DNA of 64,000 nt from Gonatopus flavifemur (taxonomy: Eukaryota > Arthropoda > Insecta > Hymenoptera > Dryinidae), in the NCBI GenBank assembly GCA_018340375.1, contig JAFFJZ010000026.1, positions 930,001 through 994,000 of the forward strand, read 5' to 3'. This document shows positions 12,346 through 23,818 of this stretch, one piece after another. Position numbers and translations under genes: made by a program. Each line of letters begins with the position of its first letter. The first letter of the stretch is position 1. The notes beneath the pieces were generated by a model. The model was given only the letters and a program-made list of their open reading frames with translations. It was not told the origin of the DNA and made no database searches.

Positions 12346-12649
12346 GTTACTTTACTTATCGTGAACAAAAAACACATATTATTTTGAGTTCATGTTTAAT
12401 CTTTGGTCCCACCAATTGTAAATTCCACGTATCAATTCGTTATAAAAACAAAAAATTACTTTCGCTTTATGTGATATAAGAAAACTTGTATACTCCAAAT
12501 AGACAAAACATATACATTTGTAATATTTCCACTTAACTTAAACAATTACACATTTATCAGTCTTGAACTCGAAATCTTAATCTTAAGATTCTACACATTT
12601 TTTTTTTTGCATGAGCAACCTATCCTTTATCACAGGAATCACTTGTATA
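12346..12649. other. AT-rich spacer inside DIRS copy 1
   Basis: Untranslated stretch between the internal complementary region and the stop codon of the recombinase. I see no feature in it. Confidence 0.5.
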
Positions 12650-13660
12650 TCATTTGAATAAATTCTCCATAAAACTTCCCGAATTAGGCACAAGTTGTCG
12701 ATTGTAAAATCTTGCAAAAGTTTCTGACCTTTGAGACCACCCTGCCGTTTTCTTTATTAAATCTAAACTCACTCCTTTGCGCAAGGCCGCGGAAGTGGCT
12801 GCCTGTCTAGTTGAGTGACTCATGAATATGGTCATATCAATATTACATCTTTCAAGTACTACCTTAATTCATCTACTTAGAGTTTGACTTCCTACAGCCT
12901 TGAACGGCTTTCTAAACGAAATAAATAAGTTTTTCTCTTCACCTCTAACCTTCTCCGTTTCTTGTATATATTTTTTGACCACAGTAGCTACACAAAGATG
13001 AGGTTTATCCTTGAAAACTGATGACTCCCACAAAGGTTGGTAACGTCCCGCAGCTGATGTCTTAATGATATCAGGGATCTTAATCACCAAACCTTTAGAC
13101 GACTCTCTTATGTTTTCTGATTTTATATAAGACAACGTTTGAACTTCATGAGCTGTAGCCAGAGCTAATAAAATTACCGTCTTATAGGTCAACATTTCAA
13201 TCAAAAGATTTTCCCAAGGAAACCATTTTCCAACTTCCTCCAACACTAAACTCACATCCCATGTGAAATGGTATTTGGGTCCTGCAGGTCTTAATTTGAA
13301 TACACCCTTAAAAAATCTCGTTACTAATGGGTCTTTTCCAGCCCTTTCGTGTGACATAAGAGAAATCGCCGATCTCATTGAATTTAGAACTCCATAAGAA
13401 GCTCCCTCCTCAAACTTTTCCGCCAAAAACTCAAGGAGCGAAACGGATGTAACATCAAAAAACCCTAAGTTATTCTTCGTACAAAATTTTTCCCATTGTC
13501 GAAACGCTGACCCATATTGCTTTAAAGTTGAAACTGATAATGATGCCAATACAATTTCTAGAGATTTAGCAGATATTCCTCGCTTCAACCAGGCTTCTCT
13601 GATAACATGCCTGCTAAAAGTTTGAGGTGTTGAGTTCTTAGGTGCACTTGAGACCTGCAA
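12650..13660 (-). pseudogene. DIRS tyrosine recombinase, copy 1 (inactivated)
   Basis: Encodes the integrase of the element, which inserts the circular DNA by tyrosine recombination. The N-terminal SAM-like domain includes VSTLKQYGSAFRQWEKFC. The catalytic domain keeps the second-arginine box HSTRQAATSAA and the nucleophile tyrosine in FARFYNRQL. Two faults are visible. The first catalytic Arg, present in copy 2 as ATAHRAQT, is Glu here (ATAHEVQT). An in-frame TGA replaces Trp between residues SQTLSR and IKVVLERC, splitting the frame near 12860-12868. Beyond that point the frame runs to the natural stop at 12650. Confidence 0.85.
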
Positions 13661-13763
13661 GGAATCTGAGGTAAATCATCTGCTGGTCCAATTTCGATAC
13701 AATCTTTTATTAATAAGGAACGAAATAGAGGGTACCATAGCTGCGCTGGCCAGTCCGGAACAA

Positions 13764-15628
13764 TTACAATGCCAGTGGCCTGGTCAAATTAATTTTTTGC
13801 AACACTTTTAAAATAAGGGCGAACGGTGGAAAGGCATAAAAATACCATCTCTTCCAACTTATAGTGAATGCATCCACAGCAAACGCTGACCGGTCAGGAA
13901 ACCACGCAACGTAGTTATGACACTTTCTGTTTTCTTTCGACGCGAATAAGTCTATTTCCGGTTTACCAAGAACACTTTCTATTACTGCGAATGCTGTATT
14001 TGACAACTCCCACTCTGTATCTACCGGTTTTCGACGTGATAACCTATCTGCTATCACATTCTCCTTTGATGCAATATAGGAAGCGAAAAGGAATACATTT
14101 CTAAGCTCAGCCCATTGCCATATTTTTCGTGAAAGATTATGGAAATTCTGAAACCTGCTACCTTCCATTCGATTAACGTAAGAGATTGCCGTGGTGTTGT
14201 CTACTCTCAACAGAATTTCGCAATTCTGTACATCCGACGCTAACGATTCCAATGCTGAATAAATTGCCCTTAATTCTAAATAATTTATATGATGTTGTTT
14301 TTCTATTTCATTCTAACATCCACTTACATCACCTCTCTCGTAGGTTGCGCCCCAACCAGATCTTGAGGCATCTGTAAAAATCGTCAACGCGAAATCCTTT
14401 TTCCTTATAGGATTAAACGCAAATAAAATCCTATTCCTCCCAGCGATGCCATTATTCCCTAGAAAAATCCGTAGCATCTGATGATTGGTCATTTCTTGTA
14501 CAACCAGCCAATCATGTTTCCAATTTGGAAAGAAATGACCAATCACGAAAAATCTACGGATTTTTCTAGGGAATAATGGCATCGTTGATTCCTCTACCAA
14601 GACAAATCCTCACAAGCATTTGTTGACACAGACATTTGAGCTTTAAAATGCTCATCATCATTGATCAATGCTAACTGTTTTTCCCTCTCTAGCCTTTTTG
14701 TGTACAGCCAGCCATGAGCAACTGCTGAACAAGCCGCTACTACTTTCCCAATTAATTTTGCACAATTCTCTATTGAAATCAAGTCCTTTGTCAAGCAAGT
14801 ATCTATTTTTTCTTTTATGTTTTCTCTCTCCTTTGGAGGAAGTTCTACAACAAACCTCTGGGTATCAAGTATGAACCCCAAAAATCTGCATCTCTGACTT
14901 GGATATAATTGACATTTTTTCCGATTAATTATAAATCCCAGTGAGTTCAACAATTCCATAGAAACTTTCACATTTCGTCTGCAATCAATCAAATTCTGTG
15001 GAATACAAAGAATATCATCCAAGTATATAACAGAAATCCATCCTTTTCGTCTCAAAAATTTTACAACCGGTTTCATGATTTTTGTAAATATGTAAGGAGC
15101 CGTGGCAAGCCCAAAAGGCAGACATGTGAATTCGTAATACTCACCCTTAAAAAAGAATCTTAAAAATTTCCTCCAACTCTTATGAATTGGAATAGCAAAA
15201 TACGCATCTTGTAAGTCTGCTGTAGTCATAAAATAATTTCTCTCTAATAAATCAACGGCTACCCCTAAGTTTTCCATCTTGAAATGTTCAGTAATGATAA
15301 ACTCATTTAATCTTTTCAGATTCAATATGAATCTCTTTGACCCGTCTGTCTTATCAACTAAAGAATATGTTGACAAGATTTGATCCTTTACTGGTACGCA
15401 CTTAACCACGGCACCTTTCAATTTCAACTCCCCAATAGCTCTTAGTAGCTCGTGGTCTTCCTGACTTGAAAATTTTTGCTGTTCTGGAACAAAAACCTGT
15501 TCCACCGTTCGTGCAAACTCTGTTTTATAACCTTCTATACAGCTAATCACAAACGAATCCCTCGTAATTTCCTTCCATTTCGATAGAAATTTTCTTAGTC
15601 TACCCGCTACTTTACTTACATTCTTCAC
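13764..15628 (-). pseudogene. DIRS reverse transcriptase-RNase H, copy 1 (interrupted)
   Basis: Copies the element's RNA into DNA. The RT domain shows FILNLKRLNEFI, LPFGLATAPYIFTK and the intact active site VIYLDDIL. RNase H follows with DASRSGWGA, LLRVDNTTAISYVNRM and ENVIADRLSR. The reading frame is broken by the 147-bp MITE at 14441-14587, by TAG in place of Trp at 14313-14315, and by a frameshift at the 3' end (copy 2 continues ATGIVVVPFWLGQ where copy 1 reads LAL then stop). The frame starts inside the end of gag. Confidence 0.88.
14441..14587. mobile_element. 147-bp MITE, family V (CAGCGATGCC ends) inside RNase H
   Basis: Flanked by ATTCCTCC (14433-14440) and ATTCCTCT (14588-14595). 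DIRS copy 2 lacks it, giving an empty site. A second 147-bp member is at 37103-37249. The ends CAGYGATGCC are shared with the MITEs at 35579 and 41660 and with the large palindrome at 37351. Confidence 0.9.
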
Positions 15629-16507
15629 CGACGATTCTGGCCTTTCGTATTAAATCGGTTGTTCACTGTCCTTGGGCCCTGATATCGCGGATTGTTTTTG
15701 AAGGGGTATCGATTCCTTGCTGAATTGAACGGTTTGAATCCCACCTGACGTCCGGCAGGTGGGATTTTCCAGTTTAAAGCTGTTTTTGAGGTACTGGGTT
15801 GCGGTTTTTTCGGCAGATGCGTTTCCATAGTTTGCGAAACTGTTTCCATCGCCTTGACTTTTTTAACTTGCTCACCCAGATCTAAACCAAATAACAATCT
15901 TTCTGGCTTAGTTTCCTTCAAAACGTCTTTGATTGGGTTACTTAAAGCTGGCAAAATAAACGCTCTCCTATTTCTTGAGTGCTGATAATGAGCAAGTGAC
16001 AGCAATTTTCCCGCATCACACAGAGACTGTAGTAGACACAATCTATCCAATTTCGCATCCGCACTATTCATGATCATTGTAATTCCAGTACCCAAGGCGT
16101 ATAAGGCAGTTCCGACAAGCTCCTGTGAGTCTGCGCAAAACTTGTACTTTTAACTGCACTTTCTCCCATCGATATCGACACTTCTGGGTTAATTGCAGGA
16201 GTGTTCAGAAACTCAGGCTTTTTATATCGAGTCAATAGATCCTCCCTTTCCTCTTTCGAACAATCTTCTTTCAACCATACACTCCATCTTTTACGTAGAG
16301 CAGAATGCAAATCCATATTCAAACCCTTTGATAAAGCAGGATCTTCTCCTAAAATTTCCAGTAGATCGTCATCCAATATTTCTGATTCCTGCTCATCTTC
16401 TTTTGAAATATCATCCACCGACTTGGTGGTTTGTGGTTTCGCCTCCTCATCCGGAACCTCTGATACCTCATTTTCCTTGTTCGACTCATTATCTTCCGCA
16501 TGCGAAT
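15625..16507 (-). pseudogene. DIRS gag exon 2, copy 1 (frameshifted)
   Basis: Corresponds to copy 2 gag over its length: an acidic N-terminal part, then DDLLEILGEDPALSKG, RYKKPEFLNTPAINPEVS and a basic tail PPAGRQVGFKPFNSARNR. A one-base shift near 16110 separates the two open halves. The proposed 3' splice site (aatctAG, exon from 16507) keeps the phase set by exon 1. Family-wide, this protein is thought to package the element's RNA. Confidence 0.7.
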
Positions 16508-16710
16508 CTAGATTCAAAGTACTATAATTTGTACGGTGACACGAAAAAACATCCATGTTTACAATGAGAGAAAAGAAAAAACCTTTCTCTAAACCAAATA
16601 TATATATATATATATGCGAGCGTGCACACATTCCTGTCTTGTCACTCGTACAAGCACTTTTATAAAGATTTCAAAGGTCTTGTCACACGTACAAGCACCC
16701 TATATATATA

Positions 16711-18742
16711 CAGGGTGGGGCATTTAAAGTGTCGCGGGCGTTTTTTCCAAAAATAAAGTGAGATACGAGAAAATTTTTCGGACAAAAGTTGTAGGGTACC
16801 GAGGGGGACATCCGATGGTGGCCTTGGCTTTGACCTCAAATCTCATCTTCGAGGGCATTCTGAGATCAACTCTTGTTTTTTAAATAGCATCTCATATTTT
16901 TTACTGCAGATTTGGATTCTAGGTCAAAAACCAAGAAACTTTTGTCTGAACCATTTTCCTGAAATCCGCAAAAATGGCGCTCTAATCGATATTGTTCCAT
17001 TTTGAATCTGACATTCGAATAACTCGAAAACGAAGGGTCTTGCAAAAGAATGTTTCGTACAAAAGTTGTCAATACACAACACATTTCAATCGTCTACGTT
17101 ACCACCATTCAGAGCTCACGCGATGTAAACAAACGACGGGGTTCAGTGAAAATTCACGATTTTGAAAGTCAGTTTGTCAGTTACATTTGATTATTACTTG
17201 GTTTATGACAAATTGAAAATCATGGATATCCGATACACGGTTTCTGAAAAGATCGATATGATCTACATTTACGGTGAAGTGCATAAGAACCCCAGACAAG
17301 CATATGACTTGTATGCAGAACGATTTCCTGAAAGAACAACGCCATCCATTAGGTATTTTCAACGCATTACAAAATTATTCTCAGAAACGGGAAGTGTTAC
17401 AAGGGAAAAACGACATCGAATGAGAACTGTTAGCGGAGAAAATGCGGAAGTTAATGTACTAGCTGCAGTAGCCAATAATCCACACGTGAGCTCTCGTGAA
17501 ATTGAACTCCATTCGGGAATTTCTCGAAGAAGTGTTCTTCGAATACTGAAACGTCACAAATTCCATCCGTATCACATTTGTTTGCATCAAGACTTTCACG
17601 GTGATGATTTCGAAAATCGTGTACAGTTTTGTCGATGGGGTCTAGCGCAAATGCACAATAACAACTTCATCAACATATTATTTTCTGATGAGTCGACGTT
17701 CACCAATCATGGTCAAGTAAATCGACATAATACGCATTACTGGGCGACAGAAAATCCAAGATGGTTACGTCAAGTAGAGCATCAAAGACAATGGGCTGTG
17801 AATGTTTGGTGTGGTATTTTTCGATCTCGAGTAATTGGACCGTACTTCATTGCAGATACGCTAAATGGAGAGAAGTACAGACATTTCTTAGATCAAGTAC
17901 TTCCAACATTACTTGAAGACATACCTATTCAGGAACGATTGAATATGTGGTATCAACACGATGGTTGTCCATCCCATTATGCAGTCAAAGCTCGAGAAAT
18001 ATTGGACAGAGATTATCCTGGACGATGGATAGGACGTCGTGGACCAGTTCATTGGCCTGCCCGTTCTCAGGATCTTACTTCTCCAGATTTTTGTTTATGG
18101 GGATACATAAAAGATACAGTTTATCAACAAGCACCGACTACACCTGAGAATATGCGTCAACGAATCATCAATGCATGCGCGAGCATCAATGAAGATATTT
18201 TAGCACGAGTTCAGCAATCTTTTGTAAAACGTTTTGAAATGTGTATTGAAGTCGAAGGCCATCATTTTGAGCATCTACTGCATTAAAATTATCCAAGTGA
18301 TGTAGACGATTGAAATGTGTTGTGTTTTGTCTGTTATACCCCATCACCTCCGTTTCAGTTCAAGGGGTCCCCCTTGGAATCAGACAACTTTTGTCCGAAA
18401 CATTCTCCTCCAAGACCCTTCGTTTTCGAGTTATTCTAATGTCAGATTCAGTATGGAACAATATCGATTAGAGCGCCATCTTTGCGGATTTCAGGAAAAT
18501 GGTTCAGACAAAAGTTTCTTGGTTTTTGACCTAGAATCCAAATCTGCAGTAAAAAATATGAGATGCTATTTAAAAAACAAGAGTTGACCTCAGAATGCCC
18601 TTGAAGATGAGATTTGAGGTCAAAGCCAAGGCCACCATCGGATGTCCCCCTCGATACCCTACAATTTTTGTCCGAAAAATTTTCTCGTATCTCATTTTAT
18701 TTTTGGAAAAAACGCCCGCGACACTTTAAATGCCCCACCCTG
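16711..18742 (+). mobile_element. Mariner-type (DD41D) transposon, copy 2, in the DIRS gag intron
   Basis: Same ends and same long terminal repeats as copy 1 in the opposite orientation, with TA at 16709-16710 and 18743-18744. It lies between gag exon 1 (ends 18961) and exon 2 (starts 16507), so it entered the intron of the retrotransposon. The two copies differ by only a few bases in the coding region. Confidence 0.92.
17222..18286 (+). CDS. Tc1/mariner-superfamily transposase (DD41D type), copy 2, intact
   Basis: 354 residues from the ATG at 17222. The three catalytic Asp positions are present: FSDESTF, WYQHDGCPSHY and LTSPDFCLWGY, with 41 residues between the last two. Compared with copy 1 I see Phe for Leu in LHQDFHGDD, Thr for Met in RHNTHYW, Lys for Thr in SHYAVKARE and Gln for Pro in ARSQDLT. 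The last lies beside the third Asp and might reduce activity. No stop or frameshift is seen. It would act on TA-flanked CAGGGTGGGGC ends. Confidence 0.92.
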   Translation: MDIRYTVSEKIDMIYIYGEVHKNPRQAYDLYAERFPERTTPSIRYFQRITKLFSETGSVTREKRHRMRTVSGENAEVNVLAAVANNPHVSSREIELHSGISRRSVLRILKRHKFHPYHICLHQDFHGDDFENRVQFCRWGLAQMHNNNFINILFSDESTFTNHGQVNRHNTHYWATENPRWLRQVEHQRQWAVNVWCGIFRSRVIGPYFIADTLNGEKYRHFLDQVLPTLLEDIPIQERLNMWYQHDGCPSHYAVKAREILDRDYPGRWIGRRGPVHWPARSQDLTSPDFCLWGYIKDTVYQQAPTTPENMRQRIINACASINEDILARVQQSFVKRFEMCIEVEGHHFEHLLH

Positions 18743-18960
18743 TATATATATATACATGTATATAGTATTTCATTTTTCTGCCTTGTCACTGGTACAAGTA
18801 CTGAGAATGTTACCACGCGTGTAAGCATGCTTGTCTAACCTCCTTGACGACAACTTACCACAATGTGCAACAAAAATAAGTAATTATTATCCAATTATTT
18901 GGTGTTTTTCCTGTAACCTATTCACAAAAAGGGAAAAAAAGAACGATTCTTACTCCTTAC

Positions 18961-19105
18961 CTTCCTCATCTACCTCAGAAAACTCTTTTGAGCGATCATT
19001 TTTTTGAGGTTGTTCCTCCGACAACTGTCTCATCTGATTCTCCAAATCCTTGAATTTTTCCCAGACTTCGATCATCGTCTCTTCTCTCTTGCTTTTATTC
19101 GACAT
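18961..19105 (-). pseudogene. DIRS gag exon 1, copy 1
   Basis: Starts MSNKSKREETMIEVWEKF and runs through an acidic coiled-coil-like stretch to EFSEVDEE. It ends at a strong 5' splice site (GAGGAAG, then GTAAGG). It matches copy 2 exon 1 (MCDSEKRKDCEDVEDVWKEL to EFSEVGED) in length, charge pattern and intron phase (one base into a codon). Its intron is swollen by mariner copy 2. Confidence 0.65.
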
Positions 19106-19348
19106 GATGAACCCAGAATACCGTTGAATATCTCCCAACAATTGAACAAAAAAAAACTTCACAATTGTTCTTGATCACGAAGTGACACCGACGCACAACG
19201 AAACAATAATGAAGAGCGTCGGTTGAAGCTGGGCGGGAAACCAGTGGCTGGAGAATTTTTAGTTAAATGAAGCTCTGAACGTTGTGGCACCTGGCGGGAA
19301 CGAGGCATACTACAGTGTAATCTCGAGAAACGGGGATTGAAGTATAAT

Positions 19349-20266
19349 CCAGTGTATACTATAGATCAGTGTTCTGCTCAAAAAAATGTGCCACCTTCTG
19401 AATCCGACGCTATAAGAGATGACAATCCTTATATCTTACTTCGTGGGTTTAATTTGAACTTTTATCAAGAATTTGTGAATTATGACATAGTTTCCCACAA
19501 CTCATCAAGAATAGGAGAGAACGGATTAAATCCACCAAGTGATGCCATATTTGACACGAAACTGTTAGTGCACACCTTGCTTCAGCGAAGATTCACTGTG
19601 CGGTCTTACGCGGCTTGCAAAATTGAATAAGCCTGCTGCAATGGAAGCGGAACGTTGGCAACCAACCGATACAAGACGCAGCTCCACTCCAGAAGCTTAA
19701 AATTCATTTAGTTAATGCACACTGATGCAACGGCACGTACGTGTGAACGTATAATATGCACGTGCTTCACACGTAGGTAAAATTGCGTCTGTGTGAGTAA
19801 CGGTTTTGTGTCAAATATGGCATCACTGAATCCACCGACTTTACATGGCTAACATTCAGTGTTGTCAGATCGTACCCGTTGATTTTTAATGATAGTGGAT
19901 GCTTCCGGTTGCGAGAACTTTTGGTCCCAGAGGCCATGATTCAGCCAATGGGAATCCAGTATTCTAGCCCCTGTTTACAATCGGAAGCATCCTGACCATG
20001 CTATTTAAAGGGCACATCTGTTGGTTGATTCCGTTGGGACCTGTACCTTTCTGGTAACACCGCCAACGTTCACAGCGCAGCGAGGTGTTGGAATCTGACT
20101 TGTAATTTTTCCCCAAGGAATGTGCCATGTCCATTGGATGAACATGACACCCCTTTTATCTCATCTTGTGTATATTCATATCAGTTTGGTTGAAGCCCCT
20201 TGCTGTGTTACCAACTCATCTTCGGCCCCGTCATTGAGCTCTATAATATACTGGAGTGCGCACTAC
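19349..20266. other. Intergenic with a decayed foldback
   Basis: 'cactgatctatagtatacac' just outside the DIRS end (inverse strand near 19350-19375) also occurs beside the 5004-9307 element, so the flank itself is repetitive. A loose inverted repeat with 'ggatgcttccg' and 'cggaagcatcc' arms spans about 19895-20000. No gene is recognised. Confidence 0.45.
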
Positions 20267-20472
20267 CAGAGATGCGTTGAAGAGATTGCTAACGAGATAT
20301 GAAAGCCATAGTCCAGTTTCTGATTGGCAGTATCACGTTTTCCGTTCATCTCTTCACGCTGGTTGGCTTAGAGGAAAAATTCAACCAATCCTATATTTTT
20401 CTTCAAAAGAAAAAAACGTGATACGGACCATGATTTTAACATTGCGTTAGCAATTTCTGCTATTCATCTCTG
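20267..20472. mobile_element. 206-bp MITE, family X (CAGAGATG ends)
   Basis: Flanked by GCACTAC on both sides (20260-20266, 20473-20479), a 7-bp duplication. Internal phrases 'ttgctaacgagatatgaaa' and 'gtgatacggaccatgatttt' recur in copies at 32372-32719 and 47032-47238. The last has GCACAGG on both sides, so two independent copies agree on a 7-bp duplication beginning GCAC. Confidence 0.85.
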
Positions 20473-20691
20473 GCACTACCCAATTATTCAATGGAATAGG
20501 AAGAGAAATCTTTCGTCTGAGAGGAAAAAAGCAGTGAATGCACGAGAGAGATGAGGTGGTAAGATAGCAAGTGCCCGAAAGGCCATTTCCCCAAAAGCGG
20601 TGAAGTCTGCGACTATTTGGGAAGGGCTAGGAACTTCTGGTAATTATCCTCGAATTTACAAATCATCGGGTGCTTCCGACCGTCTTAAGGC

Positions 20692-20894
20692 GATTCACCG
20701 CAAGCCAAGTTACTAGATCTCTCCCCCCAGTTTTCTCAGTAATCAATGAATAGAATCAATTTAAATGAGCAGGTGCATCTTCTCAGGCTATTGAAAAAAA
20801 TGCAGCTACTCATTATTTTTCATTTCATGTGTTCGTTTCTGAGAAAACTGGGGGGAGAAATTTGGAATTTAGTAACTTTTGCAGGGAGTAATGA
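20692..20894. mobile_element. About 200-bp MITE, family U, degenerate copy
   Basis: Arms contain 'agttactagatctctcccccc' and its near complement. The intact relative at 62229-62439 has a perfect 8-bp duplication. Here the flanks (about gtcttaag and ctcttgag) match at only 6 of 8 positions. Confidence 0.65.
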
Positions 20895-21522
20895 ATCCTC
20901 TTGAGAGCAATAAGCTCTGCATACATACTAGAGTGAGCTCAGCCATATACATTTTGGAAGACAACAGAGAGACGAAACGGTAGGGCAGTCTATCTTTTTC
21001 TACAACCTCTGATTATAACAGAGACGTGCGGACAAGTGTGAATGTGTCCTTGTCTATTTAATCATAATGATGAGAGAGAAACTCGAACGGGTGTGAATCT
21101 ATGGGGCCTTCCGAAGTAGTTGATCCAAGTGATCCGGATCAGTTTTCAAGCATTTTGATTGGTTGGAAGTAATCCGAATCACTTGGATTAGGAACTTCGG
21201 AAGGTTCCTATGTACGTTCAATAGATAGCGCTGTCTTCTTCTAATACCCTTTCTCCCTCGCTGTATTGTTGCGCTCACTCCAGTGGTAAACACCCGTTGG
21301 ACCGAAATTTATTTTACCGAATGACAATAATCCGAAAAAGTCTTGATGAGATTTTGTCTTATTCGCACACGATTAGTAACGTATACTAATATTTCGGATT
21401 ATTGGACGTTTACGACAATTACTTGGAGTTTGCTCGAAGCAAGCAGTGGTGAAATTCCCCAGATTTCCCTAGAGTGCTACGAGCAATCATTCTGCCGTCT
21501 CACAAGTGATCGTAGCAAGCAG
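20895..21522. other. Intergenic with small hairpins
   Basis: Contains a foldback near 21105-21210 (arms 'ccttccgaag' and 'cttcggaagg') and a stretch 'aaacacccgttggaccgaaa' shared with 37252 and 63117. It also holds a hairpin near 21345-21400, which is missing from the matching stretch at 37320. No gene is recognised. Confidence 0.5.
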
Positions 21523-22976
21523 CAGGGTACACAAACCTCAAGTGGGGAGAAAGTTTGGCGTAGTTCACTATCCACAGAACCAGGCGCCGCTAGTGTGCCT
21601 GGCTTGGTTTCCCTCTCTCTAATTCAAAATCAGAGACGCTATGGTTATGATGCCGCTGCCAGTGGGGCGACGATTGTTTGTGAATAAGGTAAGGTCGTGA
21701 AAAGTGCACAGTGGTGAAAAAAAGTGAACAGTGAACTCTTTTGATCAACCTAAATATCAAAGTTTGAATAGAAAAAATCCTGTTTATCGATGCAAGTCTT
21801 GAGAGAAATTTCAAAAGTGATGTACGTATGTTGAGAAATGTGTGTAAGTGCTCACTTTGTACCAAAATTGTTCTGTTAGAGCAAGAGGTGTTCAAATATG
21901 TACAATTTTTCCATATTTATTGTATTAGAATTGTACTTACACAATATGAATTACTGCGATGAAGGGCTGAAAGCTTTGATTTTGAAGTTCATCAAAGGAG
22001 CCACTAATTTGAATCAATCTCACTATGATTCAAATGAGACGTACAAAACATAAGTTGATCAAATTTCCCTGTCAATACTCCCATAATAGTAACATGAAGT
22101 GTAACATAAAAACCTCAACATAAAAAACATAACCTTCAACATAAAGAAAAGAGCCTCAAGAAAACAGTTCATCGACTCACCTTTTGCTAAACATGTACAA
22201 TCTCTTGAATTATTTCTATAAACTTTTATCATTGGAAAGGATATTTCCAATTTGTATTTATATTTATGGGTTTTTGTGATAAAGATTTTGGTTGACCTTT
22301 GTATCAAACCCAAGTTCCAAATGTATTATAAATATTATCCATCTTAGAATTCTAATGATATTTATAACACATTTGAAACTTGGGTTTGATACAAAGATTA
22401 ATGGAAATAATTCAAGGGATTGTACATATTCAGAAAAAGGTGAGTCGATGAGATATTTTCTTGAAGCCACGTTTTTATGTTAAAGGTGCACACTTCATGT
22501 AACTATTATGGGAGTATTGACAGGGAAATTCGATCAAATTGTGTTGTGTACTTTTCACTTGAATTATAGTGAGGTTCATTCGAATTAGTGGCTCCTTTGA
22601 TGCACTTCAAAATCAAAGCGTCAAGCCCTCCATCGCAGCAATTCATATTGTGTAAGTACAATTCTAATACAATAAATATGGAAGAATTGTACATATTTAA
22701 ACACCTCTTGTTCTAACAGAACAATTTTGGTACAAAGTAAGCACTGACACACATTTCTCAACATACATACAGCACTTTTGGGATTTCTACCAAGACTTGC
22801 ATCGATAAACAGGATTTTTTCTATTCAAACTTTGATATTTAGGTTGATCAAAAGAATCTCCAATTTTATTGAATCTTTGTACTTATTGGAGTGATGTATG
22901 GATCATAGAATCTACCTAAACCAGGATTTTTTTTTCTGATTCTTGTTCAATGTCTTTTCAACTTTTTTTCAGATCT

Positions 22977-23818
22977 CAAATCAATCAACCCCCACTATAC
23001 CAAGTAAACCTGGACCTCCTCTTCAAAATCCAAGTCAGGCTGTAACGGCACCGGTTAAAGAAGTGGTACGATAATTGGTTCTATTACGTTATATATATAT
23101 ATATATATATATATTACATACAAATATATATACATATTTCCTCAGAATTCAGGTGCTTCTCTCATGAACCTTAGGCATAATGAAAATAGTTGGAATATGT
23201 GATAGATATTTTCCCGATCTTCAAGTATTGTATACATATTGAAGCCAATGGAAGTCGCATACTCAAATACGAGAATGCCTCGAAAAATTCCTTCTCTATA
23301 GCGTGCATTTGAGATCATCATTTAATCACCTGAGTGAAACAACCAAAAAGTCTTGTAAAGTTCCTAATTTTCATGAACTTATAATAAACATTTTGCAAGA
23401 TAGCGGGTTGAAAACTTTGTACTGTGAAGTTTTGTAATGTAATTTCATATTTGAATCTATCCTTGAGACTTCAAAAATATGATTTAGAGATACTGTCCCA
23501 TTTACTTGAAGAGGAATGCATGACTGTTTTCATAATTTAACGTATAAATCTTCTTAAACGCATGGCCAGAATATAATATTAACGAAATAATATAATTTGT
23601 ATGAATTTTAGGTGCACGAACTCATGGACGATGCGTTACACTCCTCGTGTGAAATTTTTCACGTGTCTGCATACACTTGGATGATCAGAAGAGAGGACTG
23701 TATTGAGAACTGGTTGCTCTTGCTGCCCCTTCGCTTGAAGCATATCCAGTGTTCTTTGTAGTTTTTTCCAATTCTTTTCTATCTCAAATTCCTTACTTGG
23801 TAGAGAATCAATGTTCAC
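22977..23818. other. Exon-like coding fragments inside the 4.45-kb element
   Basis: On the plus strand, 'tttcag' precedes an open stretch reading ISNQSTPTIPSKPGPP...APVKEV, which ends at GTACGA. 'gaattttag' then precedes one reading VHELMDDALHSS. On the minus strand 23636-23818 reads SKEFEIEKNWKKLQRTLDML. Both are duplicated in the inverted copy. They could be captured host exons or chance open frames. I recognise no family and cannot say which strand, if either, is coding. Confidence 0.25.
23085..23115. repeat. (AT)n microsatellite
   Basis: Simple alternating AT run of about 28 bp. It is mirrored at about 43977-44001 in the inverted copy with a different length, as expected for an unstable repeat. 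Confidence 0.85.

Larger units (their letters stand above)
11548..19348 (-). mobile_element. DIRS-type tyrosine-recombinase retrotransposon, copy 1 (degenerate, with nested insertions)
   Basis: Gene order on the minus strand is gag, RT-RNase H, tyrosine recombinase. The left end (19348, complement of attatacttcaa..cccc) and right end share an inverted repeat of about 150 bp. An internal region at 12219-12345 is complementary to both extremities joined together, the signature of circular-junction replication in DIRS elements. Nested inside are MITEs at 11577-11855, 11947-12057 and 14441-14587 and a whole mariner at 16711-18742. Without them the element is about 5.2 kb. All genes carry disabling changes. 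Confidence 0.9.

Noticed and set aside
17162..17221. Transposase start 20 codons upstream of the chosen ATG
   Set aside because: The extra residues (KVSLSVTFDYYLV) lie outside the expected start of the helix-turn-helix domain. MDIRYTVSEK is the more natural N-terminus.
11548..19348. Endogenous viral insertion or LTR retrotransposon
   Set aside because: There are no long terminal direct repeats, protease or DDE integrase. The inverted ends, internal complementary region and tyrosine recombinase identify DIRS.
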